Shown here: positions 52,958 to 62,671 of the stretch, piece after piece
Numbering within the stretch: the stretch's first letter is position 1
Layout: each line of letters starts with the position of its first letter
NCBI RefSeq assembly: GCF_000024005.1
Contig: NC_013132.1
Span: 7,372,001-7,436,000, forward strand
Source: Chitinophaga pinensis DSM 2588
Lineage (GTDB): Bacteria; Bacteroidota; Bacteroidia; Chitinophagales; Chitinophagaceae
Direction: 5' to 3'
Length of the DNA: 64,000 nt
Translations under genes and position numbers: made by a program
The notes under the pieces: model-generated
What the model was told of the DNA's origin: nothing
Database searches by the model: none
What the model saw: the letters and a program-made list of their open reading frames with translations, nothing else

Positions 52958-54439
52958 ATGTCTGAGCAGAAGAAGCTGACCACAGCCTCCGGCATTCCTT
53001 ATTTCGAACACGAAAATTCAATGACCGCAGGTCCCAGAGGTCCGATATTGCTGCAGGATTTTATTCTCCATGAAAAGATGGCGCATTTCAACAGAGAGCG
53101 TATTCCTGAGAGAGTCGTACACGCAAAAGGAAGCGGTGCCTATGGTACATTTACCGTTACCCACGACATCGCCGCGTTTACAAAAGCAAAGATATTTGAC
53201 ACCATTGGCAAACAGACGCGCGTGTTCGTTCGCTTCTCGACTGTAGGTGGAGAAAAAGGATCGGCAGACAGTGAGCGTGATCCGCGTGGATTTGCCGTAA
53301 AATTCTACACAGAAGAAGGTAACTGGGATCTTGTAGGTAACAACACACCTATCTTTTTCATTAAAGATCCGAAGAAGTTCAGCGACTTCATTCACACACA
53401 AAAGCGTGATCCGCGTACAAACACCAAGAGCGCGACAATGGTATGGGACTTCTGGAGCCTTAATCCTGAGAGCCTGCACCAGGTACTGATCCTGATGAGT
53501 GACAGAGGTACGCCCATCAGCTATCGTCACATGCATGGATTCGGTAGCCATACCTTCTCTTTCCTGAATAAAGACAATGAGCGCTTCTATGTGAAGTTCC
53601 ACTTCATCACCGAACAGGGAATTAAAAACTTCACCAATGAGGAAGCAGCAGAGATGCGTGGTAAAGATCCGGATCAGGCGCAACGTGACCTGGTTGAATC
53701 GATTGATAAAGGTGATTTCCCAAGATGGAAACTGAAAGTACAAATCATGCCGGAAGCGGATGCAAAGACTTACCGCTGGAATCCTTTTGACCTGACGAAA
53801 GTATGGCCACATGCGGATTATCCATTGATCGATGTTGGTGTGATGGAACTGAATGAGAATCCTGACAACTATTTCGCTCACGTAGAACAGGCTGCATTTG
53901 CACCGGCGCACGTAGTGGATGGTATCGGCTATTCTCCGGATAAAATGTTACAGGGCCGCCTGCTCTCCTACCCTGATGCACATCGTTATCGCCTGGGCGT
54001 AAACTATGAGCAGATACCGGTGAACAGATGTCCGTTTGCTGTCAATAACTATCACCGTGATGGCGCTATGCGCGTAGATGGTAATGGTGGTAGCCATCCG
54101 AATTACTTCCCTAACAGCTTTGGCAATATCGCACCTGATCCTGCATACAAAGAACCAGGTATGCCATTGGATTCACTGTTTGCTGACTGGTATGACCGTA
54201 ATGCAGATGGGGAAAATGACCATTATACACAGCCGGGTAACCTGTTCCGCCTGATGACAGCCGAAGAAAAGAAAAAGACAATCAGCAATATTGTAGGCGC
54301 AATGAGTGGTATTGAAGGACACAAAAGAGAGGAAATTATTAACCGCCAGTTATGCCACTGGTTCCGTGCAGACCTCCAGTTAGGGATGGGTATCGCACAG
54401 GGACTGGGCGTATCGGTAGATGCAATGGCAACACATTAA
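52958..54439 (+). CDS. katA: Monofunctional haem catalase (small-subunit clade)
   Basis: 493 aa from ATG 52958 ([12 protein letters not shown]); an in-frame TTG at 52889 adds a non-family leader. Distal-side His55 in [12 protein letters not shown], the catalytic Asn in [12 protein letters not shown], and the proximal haem ligand region [14 protein letters not shown] with the iron-binding Tyr. NADPH-site phrases and the length match clade 3 small-subunit catalases. It breaks hydrogen peroxide down to water and oxygen in the cytoplasm. The TAA stop is followed directly by repeat copy D. Confidence 0.96.
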   Translation: MSEQKKLTTASGIPYFEHENSMTAGPRGPILLQDFILHEKMAHFNRERIPERVVHAKGSGAYGTFTVTHDIAAFTKAKIFDTIGKQTRVFVRFSTVGGEKGSADSERDPRGFAVKFYTEEGNWDLVGNNTPIFFIKDPKKFSDFIHTQKRDPRTNTKSATMVWDFWSLNPESLHQVLILMSDRGTPISYRHMHGFGSHTFSFLNKDNERFYVKFHFITEQGIKNFTNEEAAEMRGKDPDQAQRDLVESIDKGDFPRWKLKVQIMPEADAKTYRWNPFDLTKVWPHADYPLIDVGVMELNENPDNYFAHVEQAAFAPAHVVDGIGYSPDKMLQGRLLSYPDAHRYRLGVNYEQIPVNRCPFAVNNYHRDGAMRVDGNGGSHPNYFPNSFGNIAPDPAYKEPGMPLDSLFADWYDRNADGENDHYTQPGNLFRLMTAEEKKKTISNIVGAMSGIEGHKREEIINRQLCHWFRADLQLGMGIAQGLGVSVDAMATH

Positions 54440-54440
54440 A

Positions 54441-54602
54441 TCAATTAGGAATTATTCAATTAGGAATTAGGAATTGAAATGCAGCGAAGATTGATGCGTA
54501 TATTGATCTGAGAGAACAGGGTGTACTTAAAAGGCACGCTGTTCTAACTAATAGCAAAACGTAATCTTAATTCCTAATTCCCTAATTCCTAATTCCTAAT
54601 TT
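54441..54602. repeat. AATTAGG-type inverted-repeat element, copy D
   Basis: The left arm 54441-54475 starts 1 base after the catalase stop codon; the right arm 54566-54602 contains the last codon and TAG stop of the convergent flavoprotein gene. Arms are made of AATTAGG units. Internal bases 54465-54493 match copy B inverted (28 of 29 bases). The unique interior is about 90 bases. Confidence 0.8.
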
Positions 54603-55822
54603 CTCCCTATACTACTGGCCGCTATCCATCCACTCGTCCAGGCATGTTGAAAGTTAAAGCCGCCTGTTATCCCATCTACATCCATCACTTCTCCTGCAAA
54701 GAACAGACCCGGCGCCACTTTGCTTTCCATTGTATTAGGATCGATCTCTGACAATTGTATACCTCCACAGGTAACAAATTCTTCTTTAAAAGTAGTTTTA
54801 CCCTTGACTCCACACTCCATAGCAGTCAGACTTTTGACCAGCTTATGCTGTTCTTTTGCCGGCATATCCGCCCATCTTATATCCTCCCCGATACCGGATT
54901 GCTGCAGCAGGAACTGCCAGAGTCTTTGTGGCAGACCGAATGGATTTTTATGATGCATTTTTTGTCCGCCAAGTGTAAACCGTAATCCCTGGATTTCATC
55001 CCGCAGACTGTTTTCATTGAATGCCGGCAACCAGTTAACAATCGCTGTAAAATGGTACTGAATATCGCCCAGTTCACGGGCGCCCCAGGCAGATAAACGC
55101 AAGACACAAGGACCACTCATCCCCCAGTGGGTAATGAGTAAAGGGCCTTTCTCCTGCAATTTGGTACCGGCTATTTTAATATGCGCTTCTTCCACGCTCA
55201 CGCCCATCAGAGAGGTAATAGGATTACCCGGCATATTAAACGTAAACAAGGAAGGCATAGGCACGACGATCTGATGTCCGAGGGCTTTCAACCAGGCAAA
55301 TTTATCCGCCTGGGCATACCCACCAGCGGCTACACAAACGTAAGATGCCTGCAGGGAACTGCCATCCTGCAACTGCACATCCCATCCCGCCTCCGTTTTT
55401 TCCAGGGCGGTAACTGCTACATTCAGCCGGATCTTTACATTATAGCGGTCCGCTTCTTTCAACAGACAGTCGATGATCGTCTGGGAATTATCGGTTACCG
55501 GAAACATACGCCCGTCTGCCTCCGCCTTCAGAGACACACCTCTCTCTTTAAACCAGCTGATCGTATCAGGTACAAAAAAGTGGTTAAAAGTCTTCTTTAC
55601 GAAGTGCTGTCCTCTCGGATAACGTTTTGACATATATAATATATCCGGCGCATTATGGGTCACGTTACACCTTCCTCCGCCCGAAACCTTCACTTTAGAT
55701 AAAAGCTTACTACTTTTTTCTATCACAATGACTTCCAGCTGACTATGCAGTCTTGCGGCATTTACTGCGCAGAAAAAACCGGCTGCTCCGCCGCCTATTA
55801 CTACTAATCTATTGTTTATCAT
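54596..55822 (-). CDS. FAD-dependent oxidoreductase, HI0933/BaiN family
   Basis: 408 aa from ATG 55822 (MINNRLVVIGGGAAGFF); a TTG at 55846 is rejected because it sits in a promoter-like GACTTTTG. FAD-binding GGGAAG near the N-terminus, the family block KVKVSGGGRCNVTHNAPDIL, MFPVTDNSQTIIDCLLKEAD, THWGMSGPCVLRLSAWGARE, and the final dinucleotide motif APGLFFAGEVMDVDGITGGF. In gut clostridia BaiN reduces bile acid intermediates; in most bacteria the substrate of this conserved flavoprotein is unknown. It ends IGRN*, with the Asn codon and TAG stop supplied by repeat copy D. Confidence 0.9.
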   Translation of the reverse strand: MINNRLVVIGGGAAGFFCAVNAARLHSQLEVIVIEKSSKLLSKVKVSGGGRCNVTHNAPDILYMSKRYPRGQHFVKKTFNHFFVPDTISWFKERGVSLKAEADGRMFPVTDNSQTIIDCLLKEADRYNVKIRLNVAVTALEKTEAGWDVQLQDGSSLQASYVCVAAGGYAQADKFAWLKALGHQIVVPMPSLFTFNMPGNPITSLMGVSVEEAHIKIAGTKLQEKGPLLITHWGMSGPCVLRLSAWGARELGDIQYHFTAIVNWLPAFNENSLRDEIQGLRFTLGGQKMHHKNPFGLPQRLWQFLLQQSGIGEDIRWADMPAKEQHKLVKSLTAMECGVKGKTTFKEEFVTCGGIQLSEIDPNTMESKVAPGLFFAGEVMDVDGITGGFNFQHAWTSGWIAASSIGRN

Positions 55823-55982
55823 GATCTTATAAAACGACAGGTGCAAAAGTCACCTTTCTGGCCGCAATAATAATCCAAAGCCGGGAGATTGTAAATTATT
55901 AGGAACCAATAACATTATTTGTATATATTAATTTTTCGGTCTATTTTGCATATTATATTTTTTGATACTATATTGTCGCAAA

Positions 55983-58448
55983 ATGTTGTTCCACATGCAA
56001 TCTGTGTTCTATAAAAACAAAAAACGCTTAAAGTGGCTCCTCCCTGCCTGTCTGCTGGGAGTTACGAGCGCTCTTGCATTTTATCCCGCCGATGAATGGC
56101 AGGATAAGATCACACAAGCCTTAGAACAGTACAGCAAACGCTTCCCCCAGGAAAAGGTTTACCTGCACCTGGACAAAGATTACTATGCCGCTGGGGAAAC
56201 CATGTGGTTCAAAGCGTATGTTTTGCTACAAGGCCAACCATCTCTTTCTGCTACCAACCTGTACATTGAACTGGTGGATAAAGCAGGAACTGTGGTTAAC
56301 AAAAAACTGATCTCCGTGGGTGGCGCTACCGGCGCCGGAGCAATCGAACTCCCGGACAATCAGAAACCAGGTCAATATCAGCTGCGTGCATATACTGCAT
56401 GGATGCTGAATTTTGACGCTGAATATCTCTTCTATAAAAACATTGAAATATTTGACCCTTCCAAGCAGATCGGTCCTGCCCAGAAACCGGCTACGACTGA
56501 CTTTGCTGTCAACTTCTTCCCGGAAGGGGGTAACCTGATCGCCGGTGTTGCCGGACGCGTTGCGTTCAAGGCAATCGACCAGCAGGGTTATCCGCAGGAA
56601 GCAAACGGTATCATTCAGAACCTGAAAGGTGAAACCGTTGCACAGGTTAAAACATCCCGTGATGGTATGGGTATGTTTGAACTGACGCCTGCTGCCGGTG
56701 AAACTTACAAAGCCCTGATGCAAACAAGCAAAGGTCTGCAGAAAACCGTTCTGCTGCCGGTGGTGAAAACTTCAGGGATTGGTCTGAAAGTATTCAACAA
56801 GAGTACCCGTATCTTCTACCAGACTTCTCCTGCGACGAAAGACGATCCGATGTACAACAACCTGATGATCGTTGCGCAGATGCAGCAGCACATCGTATAC
56901 AAAGCGAAACTGAATGCAGCGGAAGGTCAGATGAGCGGTTTCATCCCTACCAAAGAATTGCCTTCCGGTATTCTGCAACTGACTGTCTTCAACAGTGACG
57001 GTTTACCGCTGGCAGAAAGACTGGCTTTCGTAAGAAAGAACGACTTCCTGTCACTGGGTCTGCAGAACCTGGCCATCAATACACAACCAAGACAGAAGAA
57101 CACCCTGGAGATCAAAATCCCGGATACGATGCTGACCAGCTTATCCGTATCTATCGTGGATGCTGACCAGATCGTAAAAGACCAGGATGAAAACAACATC
57201 CTCTCTAACCTGCTGTTGACTTCTGATCTGAAAGGTTATATCTCCAATCCGTCACAGTACTTCAAAGATGCGGACCCTACCACCCTGTCAGGTCTGGATC
57301 TGGTAATGATGACAAACGGATGGAGAAGATTCAGCTGGGAAAAGATCCTGCATAACTATATGCCGGACATCAAATACCCTTACGAGCAAGGCTTACTGCT
57401 GAAAGGTATTGCTACTACCAACAAAGGCGTTGCTCCGCTTTCTAATGGTAAAGTTGACTTTATCCTGAAGCAGCCGATCGATACTTCTACCGCATTCTCT
57501 TCTGTTACAACCAATGATAAAGGTGAGTTTGCAGTAGACCGTCTGCAGTTCGTAGATACCATCAACGTATTCTACCGCGCAAACGATCCTAACAAGGCAT
57601 GGAAAGACGTATCTGTGAAGTTTGAGCCACACTTCTTCGAAGCTGGCAATAATGTAACACTGCCTTATCCGTTCAGAAATACACTGGAAATTGAGAACAA
57701 AGTACTGAGTTCTTACCTCTCCACCGTATCTGAGAACACAGCAGTAACCAAATCCATGGCCAATAAGCCGATTTTCCTGAAAGAGATCAACGTACGTGAA
57801 AAGCGTCTTAGCAAAACAGAGAGTGTTGAAGCACGTTACGCTTCAGGTATGTTCCATGCAGGCGACGGTTACTCCTTTGACCTGACCAGAGACGAAGCGG
57901 GTAGTCTGAGCATCTTCCAGTACCTGCAATCCAAAGTACCAGGTCTGACAGTAAACCTGTCTGACCCAACTACCGGCCCTTCATTACAATGGCGTGGTGG
58001 TCCTCCGGTACTGTTCCTGAACGAAATGCCAACCAACATCAGCATGCTGACTAACATCAACATCGGCGATGTGGCGTTCATCAAGGTACTGCGTCCTACT
58101 TTCGTAGGTGGTTTCGGTGGTAGCTCTGGCGCTATCGCGGTATACACCAGAAAAGGCGGTGATAGCAAAAACGATGTGGATACACGTGGTTTTGAAAAAT
58201 ACAGAAAAGGTGGTTATAACATCGTGAAAGAATTCTATGCACCGGATTATACCGTTCGTAAAGAAATTCACATCCTCCAGGACAAGAGGCTGACTCTCTA
58301 TTGGAATCCGAACCTGGTTGCAGATTCACTGACACATACTGCAAAAGTCTCCTTCTATAACAACGACTTTACAAGACGTTTCCGTATAGTAGTAGAAGGT
58401 ATGGGTGAAGATGGTTCATTAGGACACACGGAACAACTGTTGCAATAA
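55983..58448 (+). CDS. MG2-domain/TonB-plug outer-envelope protein
   Basis: 821 aa from ATG 55983; ATG 55995 (MQSVFYKNKK) is equally likely, and TTG 55962 is rejected. Signal-like segment about residues 18-33. The N-terminal half has macroglobulin-like MG2 traits: QEKVYLHLDKDYYAAGETMW, KPGQYQLRAYTAWMLNFD. The C-terminal part has a carboxypeptidase-regulatory/TonB-plug-like domain: SIFQYLQSKVPGLTVNLSDP, GGPPVLFLNEMPTNISMLTN, GGFGGSSGAIAVYTRKGGD. There is no beta-barrel after the plug, so this is not a transporter. Such proteins are frequent in Bacteroidota; function unknown, possibly envelope contact with TonB-linked machinery. Confidence 0.82.
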   Translation: MLFHMQSVFYKNKKRLKWLLPACLLGVTSALAFYPADEWQDKITQALEQYSKRFPQEKVYLHLDKDYYAAGETMWFKAYVLLQGQPSLSATNLYIELVDKAGTVVNKKLISVGGATGAGAIELPDNQKPGQYQLRAYTAWMLNFDAEYLFYKNIEIFDPSKQIGPAQKPATTDFAVNFFPEGGNLIAGVAGRVAFKAIDQQGYPQEANGIIQNLKGETVAQVKTSRDGMGMFELTPAAGETYKALMQTSKGLQKTVLLPVVKTSGIGLKVFNKSTRIFYQTSPATKDDPMYNNLMIVAQMQQHIVYKAKLNAAEGQMSGFIPTKELPSGILQLTVFNSDGLPLAERLAFVRKNDFLSLGLQNLAINTQPRQKNTLEIKIPDTMLTSLSVSIVDADQIVKDQDENNILSNLLLTSDLKGYISNPSQYFKDADPTTLSGLDLVMMTNGWRRFSWEKILHNYMPDIKYPYEQGLLLKGIATTNKGVAPLSNGKVDFILKQPIDTSTAFSSVTTNDKGEFAVDRLQFVDTINVFYRANDPNKAWKDVSVKFEPHFFEAGNNVTLPYPFRNTLEIENKVLSSYLSTVSENTAVTKSMANKPIFLKEINVREKRLSKTESVEARYASGMFHAGDGYSFDLTRDEAGSLSIFQYLQSKVPGLTVNLSDPTTGPSLQWRGGPPVLFLNEMPTNISMLTNINIGDVAFIKVLRPTFVGGFGGSSGAIAVYTRKGGDSKNDVDTRGFEKYRKGGYNIVKEFYAPDYTVRKEIHILQDKRLTLYWNPNLVADSLTHTAKVSFYNNDFTRRFRIVVEGMGEDGSLGHTEQLLQ

Positions 58449-58465
58449 GCTATATACTGGCTGAC

Positions 58466-58508
58466 AAAAAAATAGTCCATAGTTCATCACTATGGACTAT
58501 TTTTATTT
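58466..58508 (+). terminator. Intrinsic terminator
   Basis: Arms ATAGTCCATAG (58472-58482) and CTATGGACTAT (58490-58500), loop of 7, then a T-rich run. It follows the MG2/plug gene. Confidence 0.88.
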
Positions 58509-58526
58509 ATACAATATGCCAGGAAT

Positions 58527-59696
58527 ATGAACAATTGTATTAACATGCACCCAAAAGACTGGCGGGTCCCCAAAAGTCTGCTTTTATTAGTAATTACAGG
58601 CTGCCTTACGATTCTACAGGCCCCGACAGCCTCCGCTCAAAGACTGAAACCCGGATTTGATGCCAGCGAGTATCTTGATATGCTCAGTATGGATTTTCTG
58701 ACAGCAGATACTCCCTGGACCAATAAACAAATCACCATCCCTGAAAATGCCAGATTGGTATACCGCTCTCCGGAGACTGGTTTATATAATCGCTGGGACC
58801 TCTGGATACATGACGATAAAACAGCTATGATCATCATACGGGGCACCGTCGGGAATAAGGAATCCTGGATGGAGAACTTCTTTGCAGGGATGATACCTGC
58901 TACCGGTCAGTTACAGCTTAATGACAGTACCCAATTCCGGTATAAACTGGCCAGGGATGCAAGGGCCTATGTACACGCCGGCTGGACCCTGGCACTAGCC
59001 AGTATGGCCCCGGATATCGTAGCCCATATCAAGACCTGTTACCAGCAGGGCATCCGTAATTTTTTCATATCAGGACACAGTCAGGGAGGCGCCATCAGCT
59101 TCCTGTTACGCTCCTATCTTCAATACCTGGAAGAACCCGGTTTTCCAAAGGATATTACCTACAAAACTTATTGCAGTGCCGCTCCTAAACCGGGTAACCT
59201 GTATTATGCCTATGACTTCGATTTCATCACCGGCAACGGCTGGGGCTTCCGTGTCGTAAATGTAAGAGACTGGGTACCGGAGACGCCTTTTTCCATCCAG
59301 ACCACCCGGGATTTCAATTCACCGAATCCCTTCATGAATGTAAAAGGCGCACTTAAAAAACAGAACATTTTCGTCCGGTTTGTCATCGGATCTATGTATA
59401 ATAAATTAGATCGCAGTACAAAAAGAGCGAGCCGCAGGATGCAGAAAATGTTGGGTAAAAGACTGGCTCGCCTGGTGAAAAAATCGGTACCAGGTTATGT
59501 CCCTCCTTCTTTTACAGAAAGTCATAACTACAGCCCGGCCGGAACACCCATCATTCTATACCCTGATGCAGCATATGACAGCAAACATGTTTTCGATGGA
59601 AAAAATATCTTCCTTCATCACATGTATGCACCCTACCAGGAGATGACAAAAAGTATCTATCAATCGAGCATTTCCGGGAAGCCTACAGAGCGTTAA
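58527..59696 (+). CDS. Secreted class-3 lipase family protein
   Basis: 389 aa. Signal peptide after a short basic N-terminus (hydrophobic 17-32, cut near TASAQ); ATG 58545 is an alternative start. Alpha/beta-hydrolase core of the lipase class 3 type: MIIIRGTVGNKESWMENFFA, YVHAGWTLALASMAPDI, nucleophile Ser185 in SGHSQGGAISFLL, TYCSAAPKPGN and NVRDWVPETPF. A basic region (about 290-325) and a C-terminal His-containing LHHMYAPYQ follow. It probably hydrolyses lipids or esters outside the cytoplasm. Followed by a long non-coding region. Confidence 0.87.
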   Translation: MNNCINMHPKDWRVPKSLLLLVITGCLTILQAPTASAQRLKPGFDASEYLDMLSMDFLTADTPWTNKQITIPENARLVYRSPETGLYNRWDLWIHDDKTAMIIIRGTVGNKESWMENFFAGMIPATGQLQLNDSTQFRYKLARDARAYVHAGWTLALASMAPDIVAHIKTCYQQGIRNFFISGHSQGGAISFLLRSYLQYLEEPGFPKDITYKTYCSAAPKPGNLYYAYDFDFITGNGWGFRVVNVRDWVPETPFSIQTTRDFNSPNPFMNVKGALKKQNIFVRFVIGSMYNKLDRSTKRASRRMQKMLGKRLARLVKKSVPGYVPPSFTESHNYSPAGTPIILYPDAAYDSKHVFDGKNIFLHHMYAPYQEMTKSIYQSSISGKPTER

Positions 59697-59752
59697 CATG
59701 AGGTTAACCAATTGATTAACCTGAAATTAACAGTTCGATTTTTTTTTCACGG

Positions 59753-59993
59753 TATGTTTGTATCGATAAAAGCAAAAGCACGTTGTCCTTTACTACCAGG
59801 TTCTCATACAGAGGTATGGGAGCTTGGATGGTAAGGGGTTCTAAAGAAGAAATTACATACATGTCCTGCAAACTTATTAGAGGGGGATATTGTAGACTAA
59901 ATATACTTTACATGGCCACTTGCTTACAGACGTGTGGTCACTAAAATCAAAAACCAACTAACGAAAAAGGTCTCGTTTTCACGAGACCTTTTT
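59753..59993 (+). ncRNA. Candidate structured small RNA
   Basis: A TATGTTTG -7 box (59753-59760) is followed by about 200 bases without an open frame and then an intrinsic terminator. Between them I can draw three stems: CTCATAC with GTATGGG (about 59811-59831), an enclosing TTAC..CCA/TGG..GTAA pairing, and TGGCCAC with GTGGTCA (about 59912-59938, one G-T pair). The layout promoter, stems, terminator fits a small RNA of about 220 nt. Alternative: a 3' UTR of the lipase gene. Confidence 0.4.
59964..59993 (+). terminator. Intrinsic terminator
   Basis: Arms AAAAAGGTCTCGT (59964-59976) and ACGAGACCTTTTT (59981-59993) with loop TTTC, ending in a T run. It terminates the candidate small RNA or the lipase transcript. 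Confidence 0.88.
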
Positions 59994-60059
59994 GCTGTCT
60001 AAACATGTAGCAAACGATGTAAAAGTTATTGCTTTTAATAATGATTATCTGCTCCCGAC

Positions 60060-60450
60060 ACTGTCCTTTTCATCGTCTCTCACACTGTTTCTCCGGCACT
60101 CATAAGCAGAAAATAACCTGATCCGCAAAGCGGCTGTTTTCTTTAATAATATGTCTGCGGCTTGCATCATCTTTTTCACACTTCCGCTTCATTCATTAGC
60201 AGCCAATAACCTAGGCACATAGCTTCTGTAAAGCGGATCTTTTGCCTAATAAGACGCATGTCGCTTCCTGCTTCTTCTATCTCTTCATGCCTGCGCTCGC
60301 ACTCATCAACAGAAATAACCAAACACATCCTTCTACAAAGCTACTCTCTGCCTCTTTTATCTCTCTTTCACGCCTGCACTCGTTAACAGCGAATAACCAG
60401 ACATACGCAAAGCGGATCTTTTATCCAATAAGACGTATGTCGTTCTCCTT
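60060..60450. repeat. Degenerate tandem repeat array, about four units
   Basis: An anchor ATAACC recurs at 60113, 60206, 60315 and 60393 (spacing 93, 109, 78), each time preceded by a CACTCnTnAnCAG-like stretch. Two units share AAAGCGGATCTTTT followed by AATAAGACG and ATGTCG (about 60230-60252 and 60410-60433). The surrounding 60000-60511 has no credible gene; a 112-codon open frame here is unlike the neighbours in composition and is taken as chance. Confidence 0.55.
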
Positions 60451-60511
60451 TCCTTTTAATCATCACCACCTTCCTCACAAACAAAGAAGAACCTCACGCA
60501 ACCACACCTTT

Positions 60512-61717
60512 TTAATCCCTCAGCTTATGCAAAAAAGTAGACAGTTTAAACAACAGTTCATCCTGCAAACCTGCACGTAACTTCGCCTCTTCATCCGTAA
60601 TACCCAACTTACGCATCCGCTGATAATAACCATAAGAACCACCGATCAGTTCAAGACACTCTTCGATCTTTCCTCTGATCTCCGCTTCTTTACTCTTCTT
60701 ATCATATTCCTTCCTGGAAAGGATCTTATCCACGAAGTACAGATTGTCCTTCGTCTCTACCCATTTACCCCTGGACTGATGTTGCGGTTTATACACCTCC
60801 AGGTGACAATCATCCAGCTGTAATACCTGACCAAATTCCGCTCTTACGTCAATTGCAATAGGTTTGTCTTTCTGTGCACCAGACAGTTTCTTTTTGATAA
60901 AAGCACCAATCTCTACACCCAGTTCGGCACTGGATTGCAACACCTGGTTCAACTGGGAAAACTCCATTACCATAGTAACACGGATATAGCGGCTGCCGGA
61001 TTTCAGCTTACCAATGATACTAGGCATCTGCTGTTCATCAAACAGAATATCCTCTACCTGCAATTTGCTGACCATACGCAGATTAGGAGTATACCCCTCA
61101 GAAGCAGGCAGGGCTTTTTTCCCGGCTGCTTTTGCGTTCTGCTGTTTCAGAGACTGTTGCGCGTAATCATCTATAAAACGGAGCTCGTGGTCCTTCATAC
61201 GATGATACAGTTCATGCGTATTATAGTTAACGATCTTTCCGAGTAACAGTATATCGTCCCAGACATCCGCGTATTGCACTTTCTTCAGTTCTTCGAGCAC
61301 ATCAACAGCAACGATATTCCTGCGATACAACAACTCTCCTATCAGGAAAACGGAATAGTCATTGACCGGGTACCCCAATTCAGGTAACAGGTCATATGGT
61401 GTTTTTTTCTGCTCCTTTGCCTGGTCCAGCTGTTCCAGGTCAGAGATCACGGGCGCCAGCAGGTACTTACGTGCCGCAGTCCGCAATTTCTTACTCACGT
61501 AATCAAGTAAATGATCATTCACTTCACGCTGGCTGACAAAGTCATGCAATATCTGCACAAAACGCTTGGAAGCAGGCAAGCCGAACTGTAGCAGAATATC
61601 ATTCTCCATATCCAGCACACTTGCACCACCCGCCTGTTCCCGGCTGGTTTTACTCCGCGTTTCCTGCCGTTGGCAGCGCTGATAATATTCCTGTAATTTC
61701 AGTTTAAGCTTATCCAT
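60512..61717 (-). CDS. Hypothetical cytoplasmic protein
   Basis: 401 aa, no signal peptide or membrane segment. Highly charged and mostly helical in the N-terminal half (KLKLKLQEYYQRCQRQETRS; KKLRTAARKYLLAPVISDLE). A more beta-rich C-terminal half contains SRYIRVTMVMEFSQLNQVLQ and GQVLQLDDCHLEVYKPQHQS. It ends in a helix rich in Glu/Lys/Leu. I recognise no family and no catalytic motif. Codon usage matches neighbours, so it is a real gene. It stands alone, 252 bases downstream of the GH19 gene on the same strand; the gap shows nothing notable. Confidence 0.75.
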   Translation of the reverse strand: MDKLKLKLQEYYQRCQRQETRSKTSREQAGGASVLDMENDILLQFGLPASKRFVQILHDFVSQREVNDHLLDYVSKKLRTAARKYLLAPVISDLEQLDQAKEQKKTPYDLLPELGYPVNDYSVFLIGELLYRRNIVAVDVLEELKKVQYADVWDDILLLGKIVNYNTHELYHRMKDHELRFIDDYAQQSLKQQNAKAAGKKALPASEGYTPNLRMVSKLQVEDILFDEQQMPSIIGKLKSGSRYIRVTMVMEFSQLNQVLQSSAELGVEIGAFIKKKLSGAQKDKPIAIDVRAEFGQVLQLDDCHLEVYKPQHQSRGKWVETKDNLYFVDKILSRKEYDKKSKEAEIRGKIEECLELIGGSYGYYQRMRKLGITDEEAKLRAGLQDELLFKLSTFLHKLRD

Positions 61718-61969
61718 ATATTTATCTGATTAAATCAACTTATAATGCCTTTCAGACCTTTCGGACAAAAGACTGTACCGTCCGTTTCCAGATCAGGGTC
61801 ATAGCAATGCCAGCGGCAATGCAGACGCTGCTATAGCGAACACAATTGCTTGTTTTACAATAAGTTATTCAATGGGAGTAGTATAGCGATTCTAATGGGA
61901 AGAATGCAAATATACACATTTTGGGATTCCACCCCAATCTGCTCTGTAATCAAATTGTAAAGTGCCGGT

Positions 61970-62638
61970 TTAACGGATAGCGGCCTTTGCACGTTCCCAG
62001 AATGCCAGTCTGTCGTCATAACCATTCAAGCCACCGTTGATCTTGATCGTCAACCACTGGAATTTGTTGTAGATCTTACCTTTGAAGGTGGTTGTCCAGT
62101 TGTCGGACTGGTCCGCGATGTCGTTCAGGCCCTTATAAACGGTCCAGAACCAGCAGGCAGACGCGACTGCATACTGTGGGGTCACCAGGAGGTCAGAGCT
62201 GTCCTGAAAAGTCTTTTTATCACCGGTCAGGGCCTTACTGCAATCACCATAGGTCTTCCGGCCGGTCAACTGTATAAGCCCCCTGCCACGGAAGCGCCAG
62301 CCATCTCCGCTTTCTTCAGGTCCATTCCCTAAGCGGCTGGCATATACCCTGTTAGCGATCTTTTCCGGTTTTCCGGCATACGGCTGTGCTGCAGCCACGT
62401 CAGGAAAATACTTGGGGAATACCTTCACCAGTCTTTCGGCTTTGTAATTCAGGTTTTCGGTCACAACACTAAATTGACCGCTTTCATGGGCCAGGTGTGC
62501 CAGGAATGCGCAACCTCTTGCAGGCGTATTGATTTGATATACAGGCATTTCCTGAATCAGATAGGGAAGGTATTGCTGGATATTGGCGGGCGTAGCCGCA
62601 GGCATAACAGCCTTTAATTGTTCGCTGGTAATAGTCAT
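61970..62638 (-). CDS. Glycoside hydrolase family 19 chitinase/endolysin-like protein
   Basis: 222 aa, single GH19 domain: LAHLAHESGQFSVVTENLNY with catalytic Glu52, YASRLGNGPEESGDGWRFRG with the second acidic region, RGRGLIQLTGRKTYGDCSKA, and the C-terminal TIKINGGLNGYDDRLAFW. There is no signal peptide and no binding module. That fits phage-type endolysins and cytoplasmically stored lytic enzymes better than secreted chitinases, although other export routes exist. It cleaves beta-1,4 links in chitin or peptidoglycan. It starts 33 bases after the sensor kinase stop, so it is probably in the same transcript. Confidence 0.9.
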   Translation of the reverse strand: MTITSEQLKAVMPAATPANIQQYLPYLIQEMPVYQINTPARGCAFLAHLAHESGQFSVVTENLNYKAERLVKVFPKYFPDVAAAQPYAGKPEKIANRVYASRLGNGPEESGDGWRFRGRGLIQLTGRKTYGDCSKALTGDKKTFQDSSDLLVTPQYAVASACWFWTVYKGLNDIADQSDNWTTTFKGKIYNKFQWLTIKINGGLNGYDDRLAFWERAKAAIR

Positions 62639-62671
62639 GAGGTTTCTGAGATTAACACTACAAATGTAATG

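Noticed and set aside
55983..58448. TonB-dependent transporter
   Set aside because: A plug-like segment is present near the C-terminus, but no beta-barrel follows it, so it cannot be a transporter.
60242..60580. 112-codon + strand open frame in the repeat region
   Set aside because: Rich in Ser, Leu, Phe and His codons, overlaps a degenerate repeat array and the end of a well-supported minus-strand gene, no motif.
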